Below, in pieces: positions 12,335 to 23,143 of a stretch of DNA of 64,000 nt (within the stretch, counting starts at the first letter, position 1; each line of letters opens with the position of its first letter). The stretch is taken from assembly GCA_003255025.1 (NCBI GenBank), contig QANY01002375.1, forward strand, positions 868,001-932,000, given 5' to 3'. This DNA is from Datisca glomerata (taxonomy: Eukaryota; Streptophyta; Magnoliopsida; Cucurbitales; Datiscaceae). The notes under the pieces were generated by a model. That model was not told the DNA's origin. It did no database searches and saw only the letters and a program-made list of their open reading frames with translations. A program made the position numbers and the translations under genes.

Positions 12335-13190
12335 ACAATTAGGAATATGTCATTATCAAATTACCATGTAGCATGTACATGCATCATTGTAGATTAATTG
12401 ATAATGGTTATTATTTAATTACAATGCAAAATTTTTAATGGTTATCATTTTAAATTGGGATTAAAATTAATAAAAGATTTATAAATTTCATCACGTTTTT
12501 CAAATTAATAAAAGTTATGTTTTTGAAAAACAACCAAAAATTTATTTTTTTTAAAAACTAAGTGGAAGGGTCGTTTACGTTGAAATGTTCCCCTAGTCTC
12601 CAACGCAAACTTGATCGTGCCACAAGGAACGGTTAGAACCGCCCATAGCGGCCCTCACTTGAATTTGAAAAACTTTGGAATCGTGTCACTTTGAGTCATA
12701 GAGTTGCTTCAGAAGCTAAGAATAATAAATGAATTACAAATTAATTTATGAACTAATCTTCATGGCGTCTGCAATTTACTCATTCGTCTCCATGTTGTCC
12801 CACAATTTTGTAACACTTTATAAAATATTAGTCCCATTTTTCAAAATATTTTTTAATTTTTCAATTTTATATTTCCAACATATTTTTACTTTGATAAACA
12901 AATTACCAAGTACTTAGTAAATTAATTTATTTTAAAAACAATTTTGAAATAAAATGACAATTATACAAGTGTTGAAAAATTTACCAAATAAAATGAAAAT
13001 TATATAAGGGACTAAAATTGATTTTGAAATCATGTTTCAAATTTTGAATTTTAAAAACCCAAGGTTTCCTAAACCATGAGTTTCCAAAACTTGTAGGTTT
13101 CCTAATCTGATTAGGACTCTACCGTGCAAGGGACAACACAAGGCAGTAGCGGCGAGTGGTGAACAGTAGCATTTCCTGCACCGGAGAATT
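12335..13190 (+). repeat. Dispersed repeat A, copy 1
   Basis: Matches the reverse complement of 18600-19700, with landmarks TGTAGATTAATTGATAATGG, CACAAGGAACGGTTAGAACC, GGAATCGTGTCACTTTGAGTC and GGTTTCCTAATCTGATTAGG. This copy lacks about 270 bp present in the other (around 19040-19300). It is probably part of an LTR; the family is not identified. Confidence 0.65.
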
Positions 13191-13741
13191 AGGACCCTCT
13201 ATAAATATGTAAAGTAAAACGACATGATAAATTAACATAATAATCAAGTTTGTGTTTTTTTTTTGTGTTTGATATTTTATTTTTATTCGACGATCATGTT
13301 CAATTGAATAATGTGCGATCAATTTCTTTTGTTAGCAGAAAGTTGAAATGTAAACCTTATAATTTGAACTCTTTCAGCCAAACAGGAAAAATATTAGCGG
13401 GAAAATTTGAGCTTAGGATGGAGGAATACCATCATGAATAAGCATTTAGTGGCAATACAGCAAATTAAAACCATGGCTTAGAATTCTTCCAATTTCCTCT
13501 CCCTGATTTATTATCAGCTTCACTTCTCATCATTTTTCTTGACATATTCACCCTTTAATTCCCTAGGCATGGAAGTGATCAAGTAGGCAAAAAATAGTCT
13601 TTTCCACACAATTGCTCAAAATTAATCACGTAATTAGGACTGTCCAATGCACTACCTCTTGAATTAATCCCAACAATTATACAAGTTTCAAGAAAAAATA
13701 ATTAAAGACCAATAATTAAGGACTTAATAACGAACCCACTA
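13191..13741. other. Unassigned DNA upstream of the MYB-like fragment
   Basis: No domain found. It could hold the promoter of the gene fragment that follows, but nothing in the sequence proves that. Confidence 0.4.
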
Positions 13742-14367
13742 ATGTCTCCTCCTCCACTTTTGTCTGAAGGAGGAAGCTCAGGAGTTACACCAACTTCAAA
13801 TCTCAGCGGTCAGATATGCCTTTAATCAAACGGCCATTAATCCATGCGGCTCATTACAAGGCCAAGTATAAGCTTCTCGTGTTCAATTCTTGCTATGTTT
13901 TCTATTCCCTCGCACAAAAATTCAGGTTGAAAGAGGAGGAAGAAAAGGAGAAATGATGACGGCTGATAGTTATGAAAAATTAAAACACCACCCTTGTTTA
14001 TGTCGACAAGGTCCGCCATTGGAAGCAATAGAGAGGTTGTTGGGGTGTCAAAGCCATTTGAATCGGAAACATAATTACCATACTGATATGATCACAAACA
14101 AAGCAACATTATTTGATGTCGATCTCATTTGGTAACGATAAGGCTTACCAAGTAATGAGGGTTGTTGATGTGTTATTTGCCAATGACGATCATCATGAGA
14201 TTCTTAGTTTGACCAATTAGACGATGAATTATGATCATCATATGGGTCTTGAGGCATTAAACGTTGTTTTAGGAAAGAATTCTAAAGGAAATTATCAAGG
14301 TAGAAAAGCTAAGAAAAGTTGTGCTACTACTTTGATCAAGGGACAATGGGTTGATGAAGAAGATAGG
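13742..14367 (+). pseudogene. R2R3-MYB (MYB98-class) gene fragment cut by a retrotransposon LTR
   Basis: MYB98-class factors are DNA-binding regulators active in gametophytes and embryos. The frame from 14224 reads KKSCATTLIKGQWVDEEDR, which resembles the start of the R2 repeat in this class (KGQW..EEDR). Upstream, in other frames, are a short opening at 13742 beginning MSPPPLLSEGGSSG and an acidic/His patch (DDHH) near 14180. Directly after the EEDR codons the sequence becomes TGTGATTTAGAGC, which aligns with the start of the Tat LTR at 45374, so the rest of R2 and all of R3 are missing. The resemblance is short; chance similarity is possible. Confidence 0.45.
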
Positions 14368-14952
14368 TGTGATTTAGAGCTTTTTGGTTTGTTAATGAGT
14401 AAAGGGTTTCTATATATGTTTGAACAGACAAAATTTCACATGACACGTGACAAGATCTAGACCGAAAACTTCATCGAATAGATGATAGAATGAGAACTGT
14501 AGGATCAACCAGGAGGTTATGAAGAAGAGACCAATCATACGAAAGTACATGGTTTGCCAACATGACAATTTAAAGAGAAGTTATTCAAGATCATTGGATT
14601 GATTCGACGGTCAAGATTTACTTAAGTTGTTAATGTTAATAAGTTAGATCACAGTGAAATACTTTGTTGACAATATTTTCAGATAAAATTAGATAAGCTG
14701 TATGAGATTCTGTGCAACTGATTGAATGCCTATAAACAAAGGCATATGTAACAACATACAAACAACAACACAGACCTAAGGGACACTGACCCCACAAAAT
14801 ACAAGAGAATATTATAGTCCTTCCCGTGGTTTTTGTTCCTTTTTAAGAGTTTTCCACGTAAATTATGGTGTCTCTACTCTCTCATTCTCTCTCTAAATTA
14901 TAATCTTTATTATTTTTCGTAAATGGTCCCTATACCAAAAAAATCCTTTACA
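14368..14952 (+). repeat. Tat-2 5' LTR
   Basis: Starts TGTGATTTAGAGC and ends CCTTTACA. Shares ACCAATCA, an AATTAGATAAGCT block and a TATA-like CCTATAAAC (14730) with the Tat-1 LTR (GCATATAAATAG at 45648). Divergence is high, so alignment is by landmarks. Confidence 0.55.
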
Positions 14953-15294
14953 TTTTGGTTCTTTCATTGAGAGATGAGAAAAACCTCAAGAAATTACTTC
15001 CTAAAACGCTCAAAACCAAACCAAACACCCTTTCAACAAGGGAACCAGAAGCAGAACGAGTTGGAAGCATAAACGAAAAAGGCAATACGTAATCAGAAAT
15101 GGAAAAATGATTGAGAACGAGTTTTAAAAAAATTAATGTTATTCGTCGGGGATCGAATCTGGAAAACAGAGGTAATGGCCGTTGTCACCAACCGCGAGGG
15201 ACAATATTGTAGCCAACGAAACATCACCACCGCTGAAGCTTCGACCAAAGAAACAGAAAAAGGAAGGAAAGAAGAATTTTAGAACAGAAAAATC

Positions 15295-15415
15295 AGGTAA
15301 AAGAAGGCCAAGTAATGAAAGCTCGAGTAAAGAAAGACCAAGTAAAGAAATGCCAAGTAAAGAAAAATCAAGAAAAGGAATGCCAAGCAAAGGAAGGCCA
15401 AGCATAGAAGACCAC
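15295..15415 (+). repeat. Short GA-rich tandem repeats (about 20 bp)
   Basis: Successive variants of AAGTAAAGAAAGGCC. The Leu-rich minus-strand reading frame across it is a by-product of the repeat. Confidence 0.7.
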
Positions 15416-15689
15416 ACCCAAACCTCTCAGAACGGGAAAGTCAAGAAAGTTACGACTTTAGAATGGGAAAGCTGCTTCAGAACGGGAAAACTGCCACTTC
15501 ATTACGGAACGGAAAAGCTAAAAAGACAGCCATTCAAATTTTTAGAATAGAAGGCTACGACTTGATAGTCATTCAAATGGACTTTATGAGGAAAATAAAA
15601 TATGTACAAACAACGGGAATGGAAATGTCTTAACAACAGAAGCGACAATGGGAATGTAAATGAAAACTGGAATGAAAAAAGCTGGAAGA

Positions 15690-16860
15690 AAAATTAAATG
15701 GCGAGTCACATAATTATAAAGATATGAGAGTCTACTTCATGGAGAATTTTACGGAATTCAAGTTAGGTTCCAGATCAAGAGTATGGTAGTTTTTGTACAG
15801 GAAAGTAAACTTATTCATGTATTTCAAACTTAATTTTTTTCTAAACTGAATTAAATAGACTCACATAGAATATTATATATCGTTAGAAAGATATGGATAT
15901 ATAATTTTTGAAATTTTTTCAGAATTTGATTTGGAGCTCTTGAGTGAAAGTTATGATATTTTTCATGAAAGTTGTTCAGGAAAATAAATTATGCAGAATC
16001 TTAAATTTGAAAATTTACTGCATTTAGTGGGGGAAAACTAAACAATGAATCCTATATCAACGAAAAGATACGAAAATATACTTTGTGAAGAATTTTACAG
16101 AAATAAATTTGAAGCTCCAGATCAAATTTTTGGCAGCTCTCATTGGTGTTATTCAGTAAAGTAAACATATGAAGACCTTTCAAACTTAATTTTTAGACTG
16201 TATCAATTAAGATAATATTACATATAAAAAATATATCATTAGAAAGATATATACGTCTATTGCTTGAAGTTTTTTGCAGAACTTAATTTGGAACTCTCAG
16301 GAAAAAGTTATGATGTTTCTCATTTAGGTGGCTCAAGAAAGCGGATTATGTGGAACGATCAATTTTGAAAATCAAACTGTATTTACTAGAATCCAACTAC
16401 ATGGTGAATCTTACATTATCGGAAAGATACAAAAGTCTACTTATTGGAGAATTTTACAAAAATCAATTTGGAGATTTCGATAAAAAGTTACGGTAAATTT
16501 TGTACATATCGCTCAGAAAAGTAAGGCAATTCACGTCATTCAAATTGAATCTTTAGGCTGCTTCTCTTTAGACAATATTATATGACAAAATATATATTGT
16601 TGAAAAAGATACAGATGTATACCTCTTGAAGAATTTTGCAGAACTTGATTCGGAGCTCCTGAACAAAAGTTATAATAATTTACATGAAGGTTGTTCAGGA
16701 AGATAGATTATGCAGAACAAACAGATTTGAATATTATACACCATCAAGTGGAAGCTAACTACATGGAGGATTATATATCATCGGAAGCATATGAAAATCA
16801 ACTTTTAGAAGAAACTCACGGAATTGGATTTGTAGCTCTCAATCAAAACTTATGGCATGG
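15690..16860 (+). repeat. Tandem array, about 177-bp monomer in about 355-bp dimers
   Basis: The block AGATAC-GAA-TCTACTT-GGAGAATTTTAC begins near 15728, 15893, 16068, 16248, 16424, 16607 and 16789, giving spacings of 165-183 bp. Alternate monomers resemble each other more (TCTACTT..GGAGAATTTTAC against CTTGAAG..TTTGCAGAACTT), so the higher-order unit is a dimer of about 355 bp. Copies are strongly diverged. Confidence 0.75.
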
Positions 16861-16904
16861 TAACATGCAGATTGTCAACTCTCTCTTCTTCGACAACGAA
16901 AATA

Positions 16905-17260
16905 AGAGCGTAAGTCCTAGGGAGTGGCAGTTCTTAAGTCCTACTGTTAAAAAAGGAACTATGGGCGTAAGTACTTGCGAGGAGCAGTTCATAAGTCCTA
17001 CTTTCAGAAGGAACTAAGGGCTAAGTCCTTGGGATGGACAGTTCATAAGTCATACTCTCAGAAGGAAATAAGGGCGTAAGTCATTAGGAGGGGCAATCCA
17101 TAAGTTCTACTCTCAGAAGAAACTAAGGGAGTAAGTCCTTGGGAGGGGGCAATTCATAAGTCCCACTCTCAGAAAGAACTAAGGGCGTAAGTCTTTGTGA
17201 TAGGCAATTCATAAGTCTTACTCTCAGAAGAAACTAAGGGCGTGAGTTCTTAAGAGGAAC
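16905..17260 (+). repeat. Tandem repeat, about 56-bp unit, seven copies
   Basis: Units of the type GGGCGTAAGTCCTTGGGAGG, then AATTCATAAGTCCTACTCTC, then AGAAGGAACTAA start near 16908, 16965, 17019, 17074, 17130, 17185 and 17240. A related style of array with a different unit is in Tat-1 at 51065. Confidence 0.85.
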
Positions 17261-17339
17261 TGAAATTCAGACCAATAAGTAGGACTTATGTCATACTCTC
17301 AAAAGGAACTGAAACATAAGTGACGATGGATAAATGATG

Positions 17340-17990
17340 AGAACAGAAGAAAGAGAGGGACAACTCAATAAAAAAGGAAAAGAATTTCAGAACAGAAATT
17401 CAGTTCAGAAAAGAAAAAAGAAAGGAAAAGAATTTCAGAACAAAAATTCAAACCAGAAGAGAAAAAAGAAGGAAAATAATTTGAGAATAAAAATTCGACA
17501 GAAAAGAAAAAAGAAAGGAAGATAATTTCAGACCAGAAAAGAAAAAAGAAAGGAAAATAATTTCAAGACAAAAGTTTGCAAAAGAGAAAAAAAGAAAGGA
17601 AAAGAATTTCAGAACAAAAATTCAGATCAGAAGAGAAAAAAGAAAGGAAAATAATTTCAGAACAGAAATTCGGCAGAAATGAAAAAAGAAAGGAAAAGAA
17701 TTTCAGAACATAAATTCAGACCACAAGAGGAAGAAGAAAGGAAATGAATTTCAGAACAGAAAAGAAAAAAGAAAGGAAAAGAATTTCATAACATAAATTC
17801 AGACCAGAAGAGAAAAAATAAAGGAAAAGAATTTTAGAACATAAATTTGGCAGAAAAGCAAAAAAGAAAGGAAAAGAATTTCAGAACGGAAAAGAAAATA
17901 GAAAGGAAAAGAATTTCAGGATAGAAATTCGCCAGAAGAGAAAATGGAAAAGAAGACTTTTAGAACAGAAATTCAGACCACAAAAGTGAA
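17340..17990 (+). repeat. GA-rich tandem repeat, about 36-48-bp unit
   Basis: A dozen or so diverged copies of GAAAGGAAAAGAATTTCAGA followed by ACAAAAATTCAGACCAGAAG. Strand-asymmetric purine tract. Open frames on either strand here are repeat artefacts. Confidence 0.8.
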
Positions 17991-18530
17991 AAGAAATGCT
18001 GAGCTGAGTAAAGAAAGGTAGAAAAGAAGAGTTGAGTAAAGAAAGGCAGAAAAGAAATGTTGAGAAAAGAAAGGCTGAGAAAAGACAGGCAAAAAAGAAT
18101 GGCCGAGAAAATAAAGTCCAAGAAAGGAAAGTCGGGTAAAGAAATGTTAATAGTGGAAAGCAGAGTAAATAAATGCCAGTAAATAAAAGCTGAGTGAAGA
18201 AAGGCCTTGAAAAGAATGCCAAGTAAAGGAAGACCGTGGTTTCAACGTTTTAGAGTAGGAAGACCAGGAGTATAGGAAAGGCCAAGAAAACAATGCCAAG
18301 TAAAGGAAGGCTAAGTAAAGGAAAGCCGCGGCTACAACGTTTTAGAATAGGAAGACCAGGAGTATAGGAAAAAGAAGCGAGAAAAGGAAGAAAAAAGTTA
18401 AAAGCAGAGAAAGGAAACCGAAAAGGAGAAATAGAAAGTACGAAATAAAAAAAATGCAAAGCGAAAGAAAGGAAAGGAAACAAGAAAAGCTCCATCGATG
18501 AACTGGTAGTAAATCAAAACGGGGCCATGG
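17991..18530 (+). repeat. GA-rich short repeats with one 120-bp direct duplication
   Basis: Variants of AAAGAAAGGCNGAG continue to 18480. Within it the segment ending GAAGACCAGGAGTATAGGAAA occurs twice (near 18260 and 18375), preceded each time by CAACGTTTTAGA. Confidence 0.7.
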
Positions 18531-18599
18531 TTCTGCGGAAGGAGTCTAAGTCCTACTGTTCATGCCGGTACTGTTCACTAGCGATGCTATTCACTGGCG

Positions 18600-19700
18600 G
18601 TATTTATGCAGGTGCTATTCACCAACGGTCGCCGCTCACCGGTGCTGCCATGTCTTGTCCCTTGCACGCTAGAGTCCTGATCGGATTAGGAAATCTACAA
18701 CTTTTGGAAACCCATGGTTTTAGGAAACCTAGAGTTTTTGAAATTCAAATTTTGAAATATAATTTCAAAATTAATTTTATTCCCTTATTTAATTTGGTAA
18801 ATTTTTCAACACTTGTATAATTGTAATTTTTTTAAAATTGTTTTAAAAATAAATCAATTTACTAATTATTTGGTAATTTATTTATCAAAGTAAAAACATG
18901 TTGGAAAATTAAAATTTTTAAATTGAAAATTATTTTGAAAAATGGGACTAATATTTTTTAATGTGTTACAAAATGGTGGGACAACATGGAGATGAATGAG
19001 CAAATTATAGACGTCATGGAGATTAATTCATAAATTATGATAGCTTGTCTCATCGAGGGATGAAGTCCAAACTATCTCTTATCGTATCGAGACTCCTCTC
19101 GTTTGGTTAAAGCTCAAATTTCTCCACATCTAGCTTAACCAATCACCAATGGTTTTGGTTACCTTGGCCCCATTGACTAGCCCCTATGGAGGGATTCCAA
19201 TGTGCTTCAGTCTAAGTGTTTAACCAACTCATCGACTATTAAATATTACTATGGACTAACACTTCGTCTATGGGACGGCCATGCCCCACCACTCCCTTTA
19301 GAAGTATTAGCTTCTGAAACAACTTGAAGACTCAAAGCGACACGATTCCAAAGGTTTTCACATTCAAGTGAGGATCGCTATGGGTGGTTCTAACCCTTCC
19401 TTGTGGCATGATAAAGTTTACATTGGAAATCTTGGGAACGTTACAACGTAAACGACCTCCCACTTTGTTTTTGAAAAAAAATTAGATTTTTGGTTGTTTT
19501 TCAAAAACATAACTTTTATTATTTTGAAAAACGTGATGACATTTATAAATCCTTTATTAATTTTAAACCCCAATTAAAAAACATAACCATTATAAATTTC
19601 AAATTGTAATTAAATAATAATCATTATCAATTAATCTACAATGATACATGTACTAGCTACATTGCAATTTGATATTGGCAATATCCCTAATCTATATGAC
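18600..19700 (-). repeat. Dispersed repeat A, copy 2 (fuller copy)
   Basis: Inverted relative to 12335-13190. It contains an extra block (about 19040-19300, including GGGACGGCCATGCCCCACC) missing from copy 1. The gag on the minus strand at 19790-20447 lies directly upstream in its own orientation, so the repeat could be an LTR of that element; not proven. Confidence 0.65.
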
Positions 19701-19732
19701 ATATTATATGATGATGCACGATTAAAATTAAA

Positions 19733-20447
19733 TCATACATTTAAATTTAACCTCCCTCTTGGCTCATTTCTAATTACAACCCATAAAAGAATAATAAATA
19801 AAGAACCTTTTCTATGTTTCTTCTTAAAGCTAGAGGTGGAAGGCCTACTTTCAGTAAAGTTAGCCTCTCCAGTTTTTCTCTTGCCCTTCAGAAACAGGGT
19901 CTCAGCATATTGCATCTCCTTCATCGAATAATTAAGCTTAAAGTTCTCAAAAGTACTAGGTGAAGTCTCTAAGATCATATCCACTTGAGTCTCACCATTG
20001 ACCTCAGCACCCATGATCTCCATCTCATTCAGATAACTTATGATCAACATCATATGTTCTCTGATAGGAGTTCCAGGTTGCATCCTGCAGTTTATGAAGT
20101 TATGCACAACTGTTTGCCTGGCTTGATGACCCTGATCTCCAAATATTTCAGTGATGTTTAACTTCATATCAGCGGCAGTCTCAAAGTTCTGATACTGCTG
20201 TTGCAATACATTACTCATAGGCCAAGATATAACATATGTCGATCTCATCAGAATGCAGCCAAGAAGCAAAAGCATCATTTCCCTCTTGAGTCGATTCAGC
20301 AATAGGCTCAAGAGGATAACGGGTAATGAGCACGAACTTATGCTTTTCTACCATCACCACGATATCAAGATTTTGCTTCCAATCCACATAATTTTCACCG
20401 TTGAATTTGTTCGCATTAAGAATTGTTGAGAGAGGGGATAGCGACAT
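19733..20447 (-). pseudogene. Copia-2 gag, inverted relative to its pol
   Basis: Begins at ATG 20447 with MSLSPLSTILNANKFNGENY, the hallmark N-terminus of a Copia gag, then VDWKQNLDIVV. A frameshift near 20215 moves to a second frame containing MSNVLQQQYQNFETA, DMKLNITEIFGDQGHQAR and IREHMMLIISYLNEM. It loses recognisable gag sequence after the Lys-rich SSFKKKH near 19810. The zinc-knuckle part expected next is instead on the plus strand from 20565, starting with an equivalent KKQKPRDAKGKG. The leader-like 20448-20555 lies between. Confidence 0.85.
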
Positions 20448-20559
20448 AATTACTGAAAATAATAAATAAAGTGGTGCAAATAAATGCTTAATTATTTAGG
20501 AAAGTATGATGCATGATACAACTACTAAATGTTTTAAACTCCATTAAAATTATATTTCC

Positions 20560-23121
20560 TCTATAAAGAAGCAGAAGCCCAGAGATGCCAAAGGCAAGGG
20601 CACCGTGAGAGTAGACAAGTCGAAAGATAAGTGTCATCACTGTGGAGCTGCTGGTCATTGGAAATGCAACTGCCCAGAGTATCTCAAAGGGTTGAGATCT
20701 AAATGTATAGTAATGATTACTGAGGCCTGTTATGTAGCTGACTCTACTTTTTCTTGGATTGTAGACTCTACAGCTACTAACCATATATATTGTTCTCTAC
20801 AGGGGTTCACAAAAACCAGAAGGCTTGACGGGGGTGAGTTCAGCTTCCGCTAGGGGAATGAAGCACTAGTATCAGCTGCATCAGTGAGAACTTTTAAATT
20901 CTGTTTTGAGAAACATTATAATATTTTGTGTGATGTTTATCATGTCCCAAAATTTGGGAAGAATTTGATTTTATTGGTGCATTAATTGAACAAGGATTTG
21001 ATCTAAAATTCATTGATAAAGATATTAGTATTCTTAGAAATGAATGCTTAATTACTATTGCACGAATGATTAATAAATTGTTTCATGTAAAACTTATAGT
21101 ACCCATGATTTGTGACACTGAAGTGAATATCGATTCACATAGGGAAAGTAAAAGGTTGAACTATGACTCAACTGATCTAACCTATCTGTGGCACTTACGT
21201 CTTGGACATAGTAGCCTAGACAAGATTAAAAGACTTGTGAAGGATGGTCCTTTCCAATCTTTAAGTGTTGGTTCAATTCCCACATGTGAATCCTGTATAG
21301 AAGGTATAATGACCAAGAGTCATTTTTTCATCAAAAGGTGAAAGTGCCACACAGTGCCTTGAACTTACACATAGTGATGTATGTGGGCCATTGAATATCC
21401 AAACAAGAGGAGGTTATGAACACTTCATAACCTTCACTGACGACTGTTCACGTTTTGGTCATGTTTATTTAATGCATTAAAAGTCTGAAATCTTTGAAAA
21501 GTTCAAAGAATATAAGGCCTTGGTTGAAAAACAATAAAAACAATAAATCAAAATACTACAATCTGATCATGGTGGAAAGTACTTGTTAGGAGAGTTTGAA
21601 GATTTTCTTAAGGAAGAAGGTATTCTTTCTCAGCTTACAGCACCTGGTACTCCACAGCAAAATGGTGTGTCAGAGAGAAGGAATCAAACTTTGATGGATA
21701 TGGTTAGAACCGTGATGAGTTACTCATCCCGCCCAGATTCATTCTTGGGATATGCCTTACGAATAACGGCATATATTCTGAACCAAGTTCTGTAAAAAAT
21801 GGTGCCTGGTACACCATATGAAAGATGGTATGGGAAAAAGTCATCCGTTCACCATTTTAGAATATAGAGTTGCCCAACACATGTTCTAAGATCGAAGACA
21901 GCCAAGTTGGCCAATCATTTAGAATTGTGCATGTTTGTAGGATATCCTATGAGAATGAAGGGCTATATCATTTATAGTACGACTGATAAGAAAACATTCA
22001 TTATCATAAAAGCTCATTTTCTCAAAGAAGATTATATTAAAAGTGTACAATCGAGAAGCATAGTTGTGCTAGAGAAATTACTGAGTGGGAGAAGACTGAC
22101 TCCCCAATAAGAAATTATTTGTGATTCAATAATGGGAGAACCATGACAAGAGCCAGAGACTATGGAACCTCGATGTAGTGAGGGAGTTGTAAGGCAACCT
22201 GAAAGGTACAAGTCCTATGGAGAATCTTTGACTGCTGTCTCGGACAAGGACCTAGATGAACCAATCTCTTGCTCGGAGGCCATGGCTGGTCCTGAAGAAA
22301 ACTTATGGCAGGAAGCCATGAACGTTGAGATACATTCGACGTACCTGAACAAAGACTAGAACTTGTAGATCCTCCTAAAGGGATAAAACCCGTAGGATGC
22401 AAAAGGATTGATAAGAAGAAAATAGGTTCGGATGGAAATGTAGAGACATTCAAAGCTAGGCTAGTAGCCAAGGGCTACACCTAAAAAGAAGGTATAGACT
22501 ACGATGATACCTTCTCACTGACAGTCATGCTTAAATCCATCTGAATCCTTTTGTCTATTGTTATTGTCCTTGATTATGAAATCAAGAAAATGGACATCAA
22601 GACTGCCTTTCTAAATGGCAATCTTAAAGAACTCATTTATATGGCTCAACCAGACGACTTCATGGAGAAAGGCCAAGAGGATAAAGTTTGTGAAATGCAG
22701 AAGTCCATTTATGGACTTAAGCAAGAGTCACAGTCGTGAAATACTAGATTCAAGCAATCTTGCATGGTTGATTCTACCCTGAAAGCTGAATATGTGGCAG
22801 CTTGTGATGCTGCAAAGGAGGCTGTATGGCTTAGGAGGTTCTTGAAGACTCTGAAAGTTATTCTAGACGCTGACAAGCCCATGACACTTTATTATGATAA
22901 CAATGAGGCTGTAGCAAATTCTAAGTAATCTAGAATTCATAAGAGATCCAAATACATAAAACGTAAGTATCACCTAATTAGAGAGATTGTTCAGCGTGGA
23001 AACGTTGTGGTTTCACATATTTCGATGGTCAACAACCTGACAGATCCATTCACGAAGACTTTAAGTAGTAAAGTTTTTTATGGTCATCTGGAAGGTTTGG
23101 GGATAAGAGATTGTACACGCC
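20560..23121 (+). pseudogene. Copia-2 gag C-terminus and pol remnants
   Basis: A CCHC zinc knuckle (CHHCGAAGHWKCNC, about 20635-20676) is followed by the protease site WIVDSTATNHIY, where the usual DSGA has Thr for Gly. Then come GAG-pre-integrase (TYLWHLRLGHSSLDKIK, 21180), integrase (HSDVCGPL near 21372; TAPGTPQQNGVSERRN near 21640), and the start of RT (MDIKTAFLNGN, 22591; KSIYGLKQ, 22703). The catalytic YVDD segment and the RT C-terminus are absent: sequence passes directly to RNase H (STLKAEYVAACDAAKEAVWL, 22773). Stops occur throughout. Confidence 0.88.
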
Positions 23122-23143
23122 TATTTTAGTCCAAGTGGGAGAT

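Larger units (their letters stand above)
14368..18530 (+). mobile_element. Tat-2: non-coding Gypsy/Tat-like remnant (LARD-like)
   Basis: An LTR (14368-14952) related to that of Tat-1 is followed by CATTTTGGTTCTTTCATTGA, parallel to CATTTTGGTACTTTTATGA after the Tat-1 LTR. The 3.5 kb behind it has no gag or pol, only GA-rich sequence and at least four kinds of tandem repeat. Tandem arrays in non-coding parts are known from the Tat/Ogre lineage. No matching 3' LTR was found; repeat A follows at 18600. Interpreted as a large deletion derivative. Confidence 0.55.

Noticed and set aside
16905..17260. Regular repeats that could suggest a CRISPR array
   Set aside because: Units are contiguous diverged tandem repeats without unique spacers, in a plant retroelement.
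17881..18495. Phe/Leu-rich minus-strand frames that look like membrane proteins
   Set aside because: They are the complement of GA-rich tandem repeats.
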